The notes under the pieces are model-generated. The model saw only the letters and a list, made by a program, of their open reading frames with translations, had not been told where the DNA came from and did not search any database. Made by a program: the position numbers and the translations under genes. From assembly GCA_910579685.1 (NCBI GenBank), contig CAJTVN010000017.1, positions 1 to 64,000 of the forward strand: 64,000 bases of DNA, in the 5' to 3' direction. Positions 52,360 to 61,575 of this stretch are shown here, one piece after another. Position 1 is the stretch's first letter; the number at the start of each line of letters is the position of its first letter. The DNA is from an uncultured Lachnospiraceae bacterium (lineage in GTDB: Bacteria > Bacillota > Clostridia > Lachnospirales > Lachnospiraceae).

Positions 52360-53655
52360 TTAATCCATGATCTTAAGCTGTATCAGGGTCCACGCATCCC
52401 CGTGGCAAACCGGGGCGACTCCCTCCCTGGTCATGAGCCCCGCACCGTCAAAAACAGGTGAAACCGCCATACTTCCCTTTTCGTCAACATATCCCCAGAT
52501 CCCGTTTTTCTTAACGGCCGCATAGCCTGCGGTAAAGGATCTGGCTTCTTCATAGGCACAGGCGATTTTCAGGTTCTCCTCCCTGTCAATAAATCCCCAC
52601 TTTCCATCCATGCACACTGCGCACATTCCGTCCGACTCAAAGGCCCTGACCGCTTCGTAAACCTGCTGTGACGTCCGCTCCCCCTTCTCATTCACGAAAA
52701 ACCAGCTCTCGCCCTGCCTTACGCCGATCTTTTTATTCACGCTGCAGATTCCTCTGCTGTTTTGGGCAATCCCGTCAAAGACAAACTCGGTGATCAGCTC
52801 TCCCTTTCTGTCAATCAGCGCCCATTTATCGTTCTGCCTTACGGCTCCCACTCCCTCGCAGATCAGTGTCGCCCCGTCATAGACAAATTCCGTCTTTTCC
52901 TTAAAGTTCTTATCCAGATACCCGTACTTCCCGTTCTTTTTGGCCACAATCCGGTTCTGGGAAGCCGCACTCAGCGACTCATAAGCCTCTTCCGGCATCT
53001 TTGTCCTGTAACCCTTCTGATTGATGAAGTAACAGTCGCCGCCGTCCTTCACCGCAATTGCCTTCTCATCCTTTCCGTCAAACCCGATCTCGTCATAGAC
53101 AGCCTCTATGACCACCTTTCCATCCAGTCCGATCAGCCCCTTTTTTCCATTCCGGGAGTAAACGGCATAACTCCCCGCAAAGTCCTCTATCCCCTCGTAG
53201 ACACAGGTGCGCTCCACATACTTTCCCTTCACCTCATCGTAATAGCGCAGGACAACCTCGCTGTCCGGATACTTCTCATACAGGCCGCTGACCAGATCAA
53301 TCACACTGTCCTCGGAAAAATTTTCCTTCGTGAACTCATAGAGCTTTGTCACGTCCTTCTCCACGGGCCCAAAAGACGCAAGAATCCCGTTCAGCTTCTT
53401 GCGGTATTCCTTATAGTCTCCCATCGCCAGATAATTGTCCGCAATGGATTCCTCCAGCTCCAGCGTTTCCCCTTTTACTCCTCTGGCCTCCTCGTACTGG
53501 GTGATTGCGTCCAGATACAGTCCCTTTTCTTCCAGCCTTCCGGCCTCCGCAATCATCTCATTGTATTTTTTTTCATTGCCAAGCCAGGTGGACAATGTGA
53601 CGTACCACGCAAGCCCAAGAAGAACAATCATGACAATGGAAAGATTCTTTTTCAT
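52360..53655 (-). CDS. WG-repeat membrane-anchored protein
   Basis: 431 residues with an N-terminal membrane anchor (LSIVMIVLLGLAWYVTLSTW). A short TPR-like stretch (LEEKGLYLDAITQYEEARGV) and at least six WG/KWG repeats follow (KGLIGLDGKVVIEAVYDEIG, KYGYLDKNFKEKTEFVYDG, KWALIDRKGELITEFVFDG, KWGFIDREENLKIACAYEEA, IWGYVDEKGSMAVSPVFDG). WG repeats form beta-rich extracellular binding surfaces of unknown ligand. It lies between the prepilin peptidase and the FHA gene pair. Confidence 0.9.
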   Translation of the reverse strand: MKKNLSIVMIVLLGLAWYVTLSTWLGNEKKYNEMIAEAGRLEEKGLYLDAITQYEEARGVKGETLELEESIADNYLAMGDYKEYRKKLNGILASFGPVEKDVTKLYEFTKENFSEDSVIDLVSGLYEKYPDSEVVLRYYDEVKGKYVERTCVYEGIEDFAGSYAVYSRNGKKGLIGLDGKVVIEAVYDEIGFDGKDEKAIAVKDGGDCYFINQKGYRTKMPEEAYESLSAASQNRIVAKKNGKYGYLDKNFKEKTEFVYDGATLICEGVGAVRQNDKWALIDRKGELITEFVFDGIAQNSRGICSVNKKIGVRQGESWFFVNEKGERTSQQVYEAVRAFESDGMCAVCMDGKWGFIDREENLKIACAYEEARSFTAGYAAVKKNGIWGYVDEKGSMAVSPVFDGAGLMTREGVAPVCHGDAWTLIQLKIMD

Positions 53656-53663
53656 AAACTCAC

Positions 53664-54329
53664 CTATGCTCCTATTAACAAAACGATTAACGTGCCCACT
53701 GCCAGAAACGGCCCAAACGCAATCTCATCCTTCATGCTCTTTTTTTTGCGGATCACCTGAATTCCCCCGTACAGGGCGGACAGAATCAGGGACAGCAGCA
53801 TCACCAGATACGTGCTGCCAAATCCAAGGCACATTCCGATCACCGCCACCAGCTTCACATCCCCCATGCCCACCGCATGTCTGGAGAGTACATACGCAAG
53901 GAAGAAGATGGCTCCGCTCACCCCGCCTCCCAGCAGGATAAATTTCAGATTCTCGAAGATCAGCGCCGGAAAAAAGAACACCTCGGCCAAAAACAAAACC
54001 GCCCTGCCAGACAGGAGATAGAACAGCCATCTGTTGGGGATAATCTTTTCCTCCGCATCCTTCTTCGCAATGGGATACAAAACGGACAGAAGAAGCAGAT
54101 AGCGCACCGCCTTGAGAGGGCCGTATCCGTACCAGGCAAAGAGCCAGGCAAGCCCCGCACCCGACAAAAGGCATCCGGCAAGCAGAATCCCTCTGCCCTT
54201 ATTCATCTTGAAAAAATAGCTTCCTCTTGTGCGTCTTTCCGTCTCTGTGTCGCAACGACTATCATACTCACACAGGAGATTGAGAACATATCCCAAAAGG
54301 CCTGAGAAAACCGCCACACAAACATACAT
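53664..54329 (-). CDS. tadV: A24 family prepilin peptidase (TadV/CpaA type)
   Basis: A 221-residue membrane peptidase that processes Flp prepilin and TadE-like pseudopilins. The two catalytic aspartates are in IAKKDAEEKIIPNRWLFY and AVGMGDVKLVAVIGMCLG (GxGD). Several helices surround them. It is 8 bases before the WG-repeat gene and follows the TadE-like gene closely. Confidence 0.92.
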   Translation of the reverse strand: MYVCVAVFSGLLGYVLNLLCEYDSRCDTETERRTRGSYFFKMNKGRGILLAGCLLSGAGLAWLFAWYGYGPLKAVRYLLLLSVLYPIAKKDAEEKIIPNRWLFYLLSGRAVLFLAEVFFFPALIFENLKFILLGGGVSGAIFFLAYVLSRHAVGMGDVKLVAVIGMCLGFGSTYLVMLLSLILSALYGGIQVIRKKKSMKDEIAFGPFLAVGTLIVLLIGA

Positions 54330-54333
54330 ACTC

Positions 54334-55044
54334 TCACCACAGCGCCGTCTTGGCGCTTACCTTAAACGTCCTTGGTTCCAGCTCGATGATTCCCAGATGA
54401 AAATCTATGGTATAGACAATGGTGACCTCCAGCTGTGGCATGCCGCCGCTGGCCGCTTTCGCCCACTTGCTGTTACTGAAATCAAGACCCGACATGCCGC
54501 CTTCGATTCCGAGATCCTCCAGATATTCGTCCGCACTCTTGGAAGACATATTCTCGATCTGCGCTTTTACCACACCTTCCACGATGCTCTCAGCCACCAT
54601 GTTGCTCAGGATATCCGCACCCTTTGTCTTGATGAGGGCAAAGATATTGTTCATCAGGGCATCCGGATCTCCGAAAAAGTCCTGCACGTGCGTCCCCGCA
54701 TTCTGAGCGGCCCCGATCACGTCCCCGCCCCGGGAGAGGGTATTGCCCACCTCTTCGATATCATCCAGAAGACTTGCCGCATCGCTGGTGAAAGCCGCCG
54801 CCTGGGAAGCGGTGCTCACCCGTTTTTCCACGATTCCCGCCTTGGTGAGCACGTAACTGTACTGTGAAATCTCCCTGGCCGTCTCATTTGCCGCATACTG
54901 CAGAATCACCTGCGCTCTGGCAATCTGGATCAGATCCATCATAGCCAGATAAAACACGATGAAAATCACCAGGAAAATCGAGGCTTCCAGCGTGATACCG
55001 CCCGTTTCCCCTTTTCTTTTTTCTCTAGTAGCCCTGTATTCCAT
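54334..55044 (-). CDS. TadE-like minor pilin protein
   Basis: 236 residues. A basic start, GGITLEASIFLVIFIVFYLA (the TadE-type pseudopilin segment with Glu in the fifth position region), and an external alpha/beta domain ending KVSAKTALW. It overlaps the DUF5702 gene by 20 bases. It is a probable minor component or assembly factor of the Tad pilus. Confidence 0.85.
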   Translation of the reverse strand: MEYRATREKRKGETGGITLEASIFLVIFIVFYLAMMDLIQIARAQVILQYAANETAREISQYSYVLTKAGIVEKRVSTASQAAAFTSDAASLLDDIEEVGNTLSRGGDVIGAAQNAGTHVQDFFGDPDALMNNIFALIKTKGADILSNMVAESIVEGVVKAQIENMSSKSADEYLEDLGIEGGMSGLDFSNSKWAKAASGGMPQLEVTIVYTIDFHLGIIELEPRTFKVSAKTALW

Positions 55045-57655
55045 GATATTTCACCTTAAATGCGTCCTCGTCATAGGAAACGTCGTAACCGGCGCCTCCC
55101 AGCCTCTGCAGGAAAAACGTGTCAATGGATACCGTTGCGTCCACGGAAACCATCGTGTACATATGCTTTAGCGTGTTGGCATTGTTTGTCTTCTTCTCCG
55201 TCAGGTTCAGTTCTATGCAGTCTGCGGCCCTTCCCAGAAGCTGTGTCTGCCGGGCCTGGATAAACATATTGACGCATACCAGGATCCACAGATAATCCTC
55301 ATAGGTAAAGCCGGAATCCTCCCCCGAGGAAGGCCCTCCCGGATTTGCGGGCAGCCAGGTTTCCCAGTCCCCCGCCTGTTTGATCAGCGGCACCGGCTTG
55401 CCCTCCATCAGATCGATCATGTTGTCCGTGGTCTCAATGGTGGCTGCGATCGCCAGAAGCGCACATTTGATGGCCGTCTTGCCAAGGGCTCCCACCGGAA
55501 AGAAAGCCGCAATGGTTCTGGCCTGCTTCCCCAGTGTGGAATTTGTGAACGCAAAGGACATATTAAAGACAAAATTAGCCGCAAAGATAATGGCCTTCGT
55601 TATATTTACGTTGCTGCGCACGTCAGAGCTCCCCCACAGGATATATTCCACCTCCGCCCGGTAAATGGCGTTGTCCTTCAGCTTGGCCCGGCTTAAGGAT
55701 TCCGGATCGCTGTTCGCACTTCCGTCCCGGTTGTGGTCAATGGTATAGTGGGAAAACATGTCTATAACGTACTCCGTCAAAAACAGGGGCTCCGCCACAT
55801 CCTCCCCCACGCCCGCTATCTTTCCGCTTAAGCCGGATATTTCCGTCAGGGCGGCGTTGTCCTGATTCAGATTATCGCTTCCGCTCTCCGCCGCTTCTTT
55901 TCTGGATTCTTTGTCCTCCAGGCTTCCCTGCGCCTTAACGGACTCCTGATTGTAGCTTTCTCCCTCCGCAATTCCCAGCCAGACGCTTGGCAGCGCATCC
56001 CCGGCAATGGTTCTCACGTTTTGATCGGCGATATCATCAGAGGTGAGTAATTCTTCTAACGCCTTCTTTTTTTCATCCAGTTTATCCTTCCACTTCTTGG
56101 TCTCTTCCTTCGCCCTTGCCTCGTCCTTACTGTCCGTGTTGCAGTATTCCTCCTTCAGCTTCTTTACAAACGCATCCTGCTTGTCCACAGTCTTATCGAT
56201 CTGTACGGACAAAGACATCACATCCGGCGTATGGTAGCGGTCCATAAAGTTCGCTGCTGCCGCACTCACCTCGCTGCTCTCAATGATGGGGCCATAATCA
56301 GCCTCGCCCATGAACACCGCCTTGGATGACACGTCGTAATCGATCCGATATCCGGTAAAGGTCACCTGATCCAGATTGCTTTCCACTTCCTCGAAATAAG
56401 TCTTATTATTTTTGATCTTGTTCTCAAACTCCCCGATAATACCATCGTTATCGAAAAGCCCCGCCGCTTCCCGAATGCTCTCCTCGTAAGCGCCTTTCGT
56501 TGTAGGATTGGACAAATTCCCCACCGCTTCCTGCCAGTTTTCAAATTTACCCTTACAGTCCTTGAGCCTGTCTCTGATCTTGGCGATTTTCTCAATGATA
56601 TCCTGGCAGTTCTCTTTTCCATCCCTGGCGCATTCCCACTGCTCGTGCATGGCGGAATAGGATTTCTTTACAAGATCATCCAGTGTTTTTTCCGTGTTCT
56701 CGATCCCCTCCTCCATAATGGACTTGGCGTTCTCATACTCATCGATCAGCCTCTGCACCTCATCATATTCATCGCTGTCTTTCTCCAGCCCGTCGAGGAG
56801 ATCCGTGGGATTCTGTCCCCGCATGGCGTTTTCGATACGCTTCATCTTGATGAGGTTGGAGGCCGTTCCCGCATCAATGCTGCTCACATCGCAGGCCAGA
56901 TCCGCCATCCGCTCCATGAGCCCCTTCATGTCTCCGGAATCGCTGTCGCTGCAGTTCGTCATCCGGTGATAAGCCACCGCCAGCAGGGTAATTTTGTCAT
57001 AATTACTTTCCGTGTCAGACAAAAGACGGGTCAGAGACTCCTGTGTGCCTATCTTTTTCACATACTCGTTCTGCTTGTCAATCAGTTCGTTCAGCTCGTC
57101 AAACAATTCCTGGACGTCTCCCAGTTCTTTCTCAAATTTGAGCTCGGCATCCGCCGCGGCCCGCTCCTCGGCCATCGTATCCAGAACATTTATCTTGCTC
57201 TTGATGGCGCGGTTCACAATGGTTACAGGAGCCCGGTATTTCATGTATTCCAGCACTTCCTGCTTAAAAACCTCGGTCTGATAAATTTCCGTATCCACCA
57301 TGTCGGAAGCCGAAAACCCGCCCTCGGTCAGCTCCAGATACACCAGCGCCTTGGCAAAATCCTCCTTAGACACACCGCTGGCATTCAGCGACATCTCGAA
57401 ACATTCCTGCATGATGCTCTCCACCTCGGACGCACTGTCCGCCATGGCCAGCAGCCCGTAGACCTGGTTCAGCCCCTCATGATAATTGGACAGTGCCGCA
57501 TTCATCGCAAGATCTCCCGCACCGGACACGAGATTCTTGCTGGCCAGGATCCGGCTGCCGTCGATCATCACGCCGCTGAAAATAAAGGTCGGAATCAGGA
57601 TCAGCGTAAGGAAAACAGCCACCGCACCGTCGTGTTTTCTACAGAAATTTGACAT
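55025..57655 (-). CDS. DUF5702 / TadG-like large pilus-associated protein
   Basis: 876 residues. The N-terminus MSNFCRKHDGAVAVFLTLIL and IPTFIFSGVMIDGSRILASK is the TadG/DUF5702 membrane anchor. A long coiled-coil region follows (about 150-420, KFEKELGDVQELFDELNELI). The C-terminal part contains hydrophobic segments (AIIFAANFVFNMSFAFTNST; LAIAATIETTDNMIDLMEG). Such proteins anchor or terminate the pilus in Firmicutes Tad loci. It lies between two TadE-like genes. Confidence 0.85.
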   Translation of the reverse strand: MSNFCRKHDGAVAVFLTLILIPTFIFSGVMIDGSRILASKNLVSGAGDLAMNAALSNYHEGLNQVYGLLAMADSASEVESIMQECFEMSLNASGVSKEDFAKALVYLELTEGGFSASDMVDTEIYQTEVFKQEVLEYMKYRAPVTIVNRAIKSKINVLDTMAEERAAADAELKFEKELGDVQELFDELNELIDKQNEYVKKIGTQESLTRLLSDTESNYDKITLLAVAYHRMTNCSDSDSGDMKGLMERMADLACDVSSIDAGTASNLIKMKRIENAMRGQNPTDLLDGLEKDSDEYDEVQRLIDEYENAKSIMEEGIENTEKTLDDLVKKSYSAMHEQWECARDGKENCQDIIEKIAKIRDRLKDCKGKFENWQEAVGNLSNPTTKGAYEESIREAAGLFDNDGIIGEFENKIKNNKTYFEEVESNLDQVTFTGYRIDYDVSSKAVFMGEADYGPIIESSEVSAAAANFMDRYHTPDVMSLSVQIDKTVDKQDAFVKKLKEEYCNTDSKDEARAKEETKKWKDKLDEKKKALEELLTSDDIADQNVRTIAGDALPSVWLGIAEGESYNQESVKAQGSLEDKESRKEAAESGSDNLNQDNAALTEISGLSGKIAGVGEDVAEPLFLTEYVIDMFSHYTIDHNRDGSANSDPESLSRAKLKDNAIYRAEVEYILWGSSDVRSNVNITKAIIFAANFVFNMSFAFTNSTLGKQARTIAAFFPVGALGKTAIKCALLAIAATIETTDNMIDLMEGKPVPLIKQAGDWETWLPANPGGPSSGEDSGFTYEDYLWILVCVNMFIQARQTQLLGRAADCIELNLTEKKTNNANTLKHMYTMVSVDATVSIDTFFLQRLGGAGYDVSYDEDAFKVKYHGIQGY

Positions 57656-57665
57656 CTCTCTACCC

Positions 57666-58340
57666 CTAAACTACAAATTTTACTACCTCGTTTATCCCGT
57701 TTATGATCTTATCCAACTGACCCTTGACACCCAGCTTTTCACTGATCACCGTGACGGCGTCCCCCGCCAGATCCACCGTGCGCACAAAAGAAGCCGGATC
57801 CATGGCCACAGCCGTTGCGGACTGTTTGTATGCCAGAGAGTCCGGATACCCGAAATACCGCATGACACCCGGCGTGGGAAAGCGAAAGGTCACCTCGGCC
57901 TTAATCTGTGTGGAAAAAAGCCCCCTGTTAATGGTTACGGTATTGTCCGCATAGGAGCCGCCCGCCAGAATCAGCGTGCTCTGCGCCACCGTGTCCATAA
58001 AGCTCTGCAGCTCGCTCTCACTGGTCCAGGCCCCATAGCCAAACAGTTCCCGGTACAGAACAAACAGATCCGCATGGGCCGCCTTGTAATACGCATTCAC
58101 ATCCGCAGGATCCGAGGAAAAGTCAATCTGCTTTTGGTCGTAATCTCCCAGCGTCTGATAGCCCGGGCTTGCCAGGACATGGGCGCCCTGATGGGCCACC
58201 CGCTGTACCTGGTAGAGCATGGCCATCTCCTGCAGCTTAAACAGTCCCAGGTAGATCAGGGAAAAAACCGCAAGCAGCACAATGGGAAACACGATGACGG
58301 CCTCCACCATGACCGCTCCTTTTTCTTTCTCCATAGTCAT
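57666..58340 (-). CDS. TadE-like minor pilin protein
   Basis: 224 residues; EKGAVMVEAVIVFPIVLLAV is the TadE signature segment, followed by FSLIYLGLFKLQEMAMLYQV and an external domain of about 170 residues. A second TadE-like gene is at 54334-55044, so two pseudopilins probably pair, like TadE and TadF. It is 10 bases before the DUF5702 gene. Confidence 0.87.
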   Translation of the reverse strand: MTMEKEKGAVMVEAVIVFPIVLLAVFSLIYLGLFKLQEMAMLYQVQRVAHQGAHVLASPGYQTLGDYDQKQIDFSSDPADVNAYYKAAHADLFVLYRELFGYGAWTSESELQSFMDTVAQSTLILAGGSYADNTVTINRGLFSTQIKAEVTFRFPTPGVMRYFGYPDSLAYKQSATAVAMDPASFVRTVDLAGDAVTVISEKLGVKGQLDKIINGINEVVKFVV

Positions 58341-58364
58341 ACTCCTGCATCCATAAGCCCAAAA

Positions 58365-58580
58365 TCAGCCGCCGATAAAATCCGTCAGCTGGCCGAACAC
58401 GTTCTCAACCGCCGCCGTCAGCTGATCTTTAAAAATGACCGCAATGGCAATCACGATTACCATGATCAGGATAATGGACACAAAGTTCGTGTCGCCCTCT
58501 TCACAAAGTAATTCCTCCAGCTTTCTGTTTAATGCCTGCCGCATCTGAAGCTTTTTAATCTGAAAAAACATTCTCATCAT
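58365..58580 (-). CDS. flp: Flp-type IVb major pilin
   Basis: A 71-residue prepilin. A basic, unusually long leader (about 30 residues) ends in CEEG, a candidate cleavage site. DTNFVSIILIMVIVIAIAVI then forms the hydrophobic pilin helix, followed by FKDQLTAAVENVFGQLTDFI. The Glu usual at position 5 of the mature pilin is not present, which also holds for several Clostridia Flp1-type pilins. It lies between tadC and the TadE-like gene, its usual place. Confidence 0.87.
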   Translation of the reverse strand: MMRMFFQIKKLQMRQALNRKLEELLCEEGDTNFVSIILIMVIVIAIAVIFKDQLTAAVENVFGQLTDFIGG

Positions 58581-58622
58581 CTTTCCCTCTCCTTTTCCTT
58601 TTGTTTGCTTGAATGCTTTATC

Positions 58623-59489
58623 TTATAACCCCGTGATAATGGGGGCCATAATCATAAATAAAATGCCGATAAAAATAATGACCGTCGGCACCAGCAGCTT
58701 GGAATTCGCCTTTTCCCCTTTCTGCTTCACCAGATTACGCTTTTCCATCCACAGCTCGTCCGCCATATCCTTCAAAAACATGGTCAGCTCCGAGCCGCCC
58801 TTTTCCAGTCCCTGGATCACCATGGAAGAAAATTTCCGAATCTCCTTGATCCCGCACCGCTCGGCAAATTCGCGGTACGCCGCTGCCTCTGCCACTCCGT
58901 TGTCCAGCTGGGCCGCAGTCATGCGCATCTCCTGAAACAGGACGGTATCCGACTGATTGGCGATCAGATTCCAGGCATCCCGAAGAAGCATGCCGGAATT
59001 CACAAGCAGCGTCATCTTGGATAATACCTGCGGGAACTGTGACAGGATTTCCTCCCTTCTTGCGGTCAGCTTGTCCTTGAAGCTTTCGTTCATATACCAC
59101 ACAAAGATCACCGCAAGAACCGCACCGAAAAACAGGGCAATGGGATTGTTCGCCAGAAGGGCCAGCAGAAAAATGACGGGCAGCACCGTGACCACGTATG
59201 TAATTTTCCCTCCAACGGATATGTAGTAATAGTACTCGGCGTATTTTTTCCCGTATACCTCGGACATCAGCTTGATTTTCTTTCGGGAGGCGTCCGATTT
59301 GATATTAAAACGGATCAGCTCCATGATCTGGAACCCTATGAAAAAAAGCTCGCTCAAATAGTAGTCATCCGAATTGATGGATGAAGTGATCTCCTCAAAT
59401 TTTTCCTCATATTTCCCTGCCAGTATCACCCAGAACAGAACGAACGCCGTGGTGGGAACCAGCATGACAAGCTGAAACGTGCTCTGCAT
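58623..59489 (-). CDS. tadC: TadC-type pilus assembly membrane protein
   Basis: 288 residues of the T2SS-F/GspF family. Membrane segments FQLVMLVPTTAFVLFWVILA, YVVTVLPVIFLLALLANNPI, ALFFGAVLAVIFVWYMNESF and LLVPTVIIFIGILFMIMAPI surround the cytoplasmic F domain (LPQVLSKMTLLVNSGMLLRD style, here FPQVLSKMTLLVNSGMLLRD). It forms the inner-membrane platform with TadB, 23 bases upstream. Confidence 0.92.
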   Translation of the reverse strand: MQSTFQLVMLVPTTAFVLFWVILAGKYEEKFEEITSSINSDDYYLSELFFIGFQIMELIRFNIKSDASRKKIKLMSEVYGKKYAEYYYYISVGGKITYVVTVLPVIFLLALLANNPIALFFGAVLAVIFVWYMNESFKDKLTARREEILSQFPQVLSKMTLLVNSGMLLRDAWNLIANQSDTVLFQEMRMTAAQLDNGVAEAAAYREFAERCGIKEIRKFSSMVIQGLEKGGSELTMFLKDMADELWMEKRNLVKQKGEKANSKLLVPTVIIFIGILFMIMAPIITGL

Positions 59490-59512
59490 CTTTCCTCTCC
59501 TTTTCCTGCCTT

Positions 59513-60310
59513 CTAAATTTGGATATTCGTGAACCTGCGCCCCAGATGATAGGCCAGATAGAACATGCCAAGCGCAATCAGCTTGATTACCACGTTCACC
59601 GGTGTGTTTGCCGCAGCCGTCATGTCGCTTCCCATTCCTCCAAGGCTTACCAGAATCACCAGCGGCATCACCATCATGATATTCAGCTCGTTCTTGTTTC
59701 CCGCAAGGATTGTCTGGATTTCCATCTCGATCTCGATCTTGTCATTGATCACGTCCCTGGTGGATGCGATAATGTCCTTGATGTTGGCGCCCTGGCGCAG
59801 AGAAACCCGAAACACGTCGGCAAAGCTCTCCACGTCCTCCAGGCCGCTTCTTCTGGCAAAATTGGTAAGCAAATCTTCTATATTAATGTTGTTCTCCATA
59901 CCCGTCACAAGGATCGCCAGCTCCCTGGTAATGTCAGACTGGTCGCCATAGATCTGCTCCAGATCGCTCCAGGCATCCCGGAAGGAATCCAGCGTGTTTT
60001 TTCCCGTGGCATAGGAAGCTGTGAGGGATTCCAACAGATCCTTAAACTGCAAAAGCAGCTCTTTCTTTCTCCTCTCCAGCCTGCTCTCCTGATAGATCCC
60101 CTGAGCCAGAACGGCGATCAGGATTACAGCCGCCGCACTCACGATCACATTGTAAAAAAACAGATAGGACACCACGCCCCCGATCGCCCCGCCGATCAGC
60201 CCCGCAGCCGCCCTGTCCGCAGCCGTCATGCGATAGACATGGTAATCGTCCCCTCCGCCGATCAGGGATTCTATCGGTTCATATTCCTCTTTCTTTTTAA
60301 AGAAATCCAT
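59513..60310 (-). CDS. tadB: TadB-type pilus assembly membrane protein
   Basis: 265 residues. Two N-terminal membrane segments (GLIGGAIGGVVSYLFFYNVI, VSAAAVILIAVLAQGIYQES), the T2SS-F core (LLLQFKDLLESLTASYATGK and FADVFRVSLRQGANIKDIIA), and a C-terminal helix (VVIKLIALGMFYLAYHLGRR). Partner of TadC and TadA. Confidence 0.92.
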   Translation of the reverse strand: MDFFKKKEEYEPIESLIGGGDDYHVYRMTAADRAAAGLIGGAIGGVVSYLFFYNVIVSAAAVILIAVLAQGIYQESRLERRKKELLLQFKDLLESLTASYATGKNTLDSFRDAWSDLEQIYGDQSDITRELAILVTGMENNINIEDLLTNFARRSGLEDVESFADVFRVSLRQGANIKDIIASTRDVINDKIEIEMEIQTILAGNKNELNIMMVMPLVILVSLGGMGSDMTAAANTPVNVVIKLIALGMFYLAYHLGRRFTNIQI

Positions 60311-60319
60311 ATCCCACCT

Positions 60320-61558
60320 CTATATTTTTCCTCTGTAGCCCATCAGTTTCAATTTAAAATCATTGAGCAGTGGGCTCTGTGTCCTCTTTAGCTCCCCGCT
60401 TACCTTGTCTATGGTGGAGTTCTCGTCCTCCTCGAACCGATAGAGGGGATTCAGCCGGATACTCCCGTTCTCATATCCCACGACTTCCGTGATCTCCATG
60501 GTCTTTCTGGATCTGTCCCTCAGCCTGGACAGATGGACGATGATATCCACGGCGGAGGCGATCTGCTGTCTTACCGCATCCAGGGGAAGACCGTCAGCCC
60601 CGGTAAGAACCATGGTCTCCAGACGGCTCAGCATATCCCTCGTGGAATTGGCATGGCCTGTTGAGAGGGAGCCGTCATGGCCCGTGTTCATGGCCTGCAG
60701 CATATCCAGCGCTTCCGCTCCCCGGACCTCGCCCACCACAATACGGTCAGGACGCATACGAAGCGCTGACTTGATCAGATCCCGGATTGTGACCGCACCC
60801 ACGCCCGCCGTGTTGGCGTTTCTGGTCTCAAGGCTCACCAGGTTGTCCACATTGGCAATCTGCAGTTCCGCCGAATCCTCAATGGTGATCACACGCTCAT
60901 CCGACGGGATGAAGTTGGATATCGCATTGAGAAAGGTGGTCTTTCCTGATCCGGTTCCCCCGCAGATGAAAATATTGTATTTTGCGCGCACAAGGAGCTT
61001 TAGCACCTCCGCAATCTGCGGCGTGATCGATTTGTACTGGATCAGTTTTTCCACGGTCATCGGTTCTTTTGAGAATTTTCTTATGGTGACGATAGGCCCT
61101 TTCAGCGAGATCGGCGGCAGAACCACGTTCACACGGGATCCGTCCGGCAGTCTGGTATCCACGATGGGATTTGCCTGATTCACTTCCCTTCCCGCAAGGG
61201 CGACGATTCTCTGTATGATGTCCTGAAGTTTTTCCTCGCTCTCAAAATGTTCCTCCAGCGCCGTCAGCTTGCCGGACTTCTCAATAAAGATTTCTTTCGG
61301 CCCGTTGATCATGACCTCCGTTACCGAGTCGTCATTTATTATGGTGTCAAGAAGGCCGAACCCCCGTATGGAGCTGAAGATCTGGTCGATCAGAAAGGCC
61401 TTTTCCCCAATGGAGACATACCTTCCCTCAAAGTACCGGTCCACCTCTCTGCGAACCTGTTCTTCCAGCATTTCGTCCGTGGTTTTGGTCAGATTAATGT
61501 TTTCCAGAATCTTTTTCCGAATAGATTCCCGCGCTTCGTTCAGTATCTCCTGCGGCAT
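60320..61558 (-). CDS. tadA: TadA/CpaF pilus assembly ATPase
   Basis: 412 residues. GLLDTIINDDSVTEVMINGP is the CpaF N-terminal domain. Walker A is in NIFICGGTGSGKTTFLNAIS (about residue 200), the Asp box VITIEDSAELQI, Walker B MRPDRIVVGEVRGAEALDML and the His box MNTGHDGSLSTGHANS. It powers pilus extension, and possibly retraction. All catalytic motifs are intact. Confidence 0.96.
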   Translation of the reverse strand: MPQEILNEARESIRKKILENINLTKTTDEMLEEQVRREVDRYFEGRYVSIGEKAFLIDQIFSSIRGFGLLDTIINDDSVTEVMINGPKEIFIEKSGKLTALEEHFESEEKLQDIIQRIVALAGREVNQANPIVDTRLPDGSRVNVVLPPISLKGPIVTIRKFSKEPMTVEKLIQYKSITPQIAEVLKLLVRAKYNIFICGGTGSGKTTFLNAISNFIPSDERVITIEDSAELQIANVDNLVSLETRNANTAGVGAVTIRDLIKSALRMRPDRIVVGEVRGAEALDMLQAMNTGHDGSLSTGHANSTRDMLSRLETMVLTGADGLPLDAVRQQIASAVDIIVHLSRLRDRSRKTMEITEVVGYENGSIRLNPLYRFEEDENSTIDKVSGELKRTQSPLLNDFKLKLMGYRGKI

Positions 61559-61575
61559 ATGGCTTCCCCCGTGTC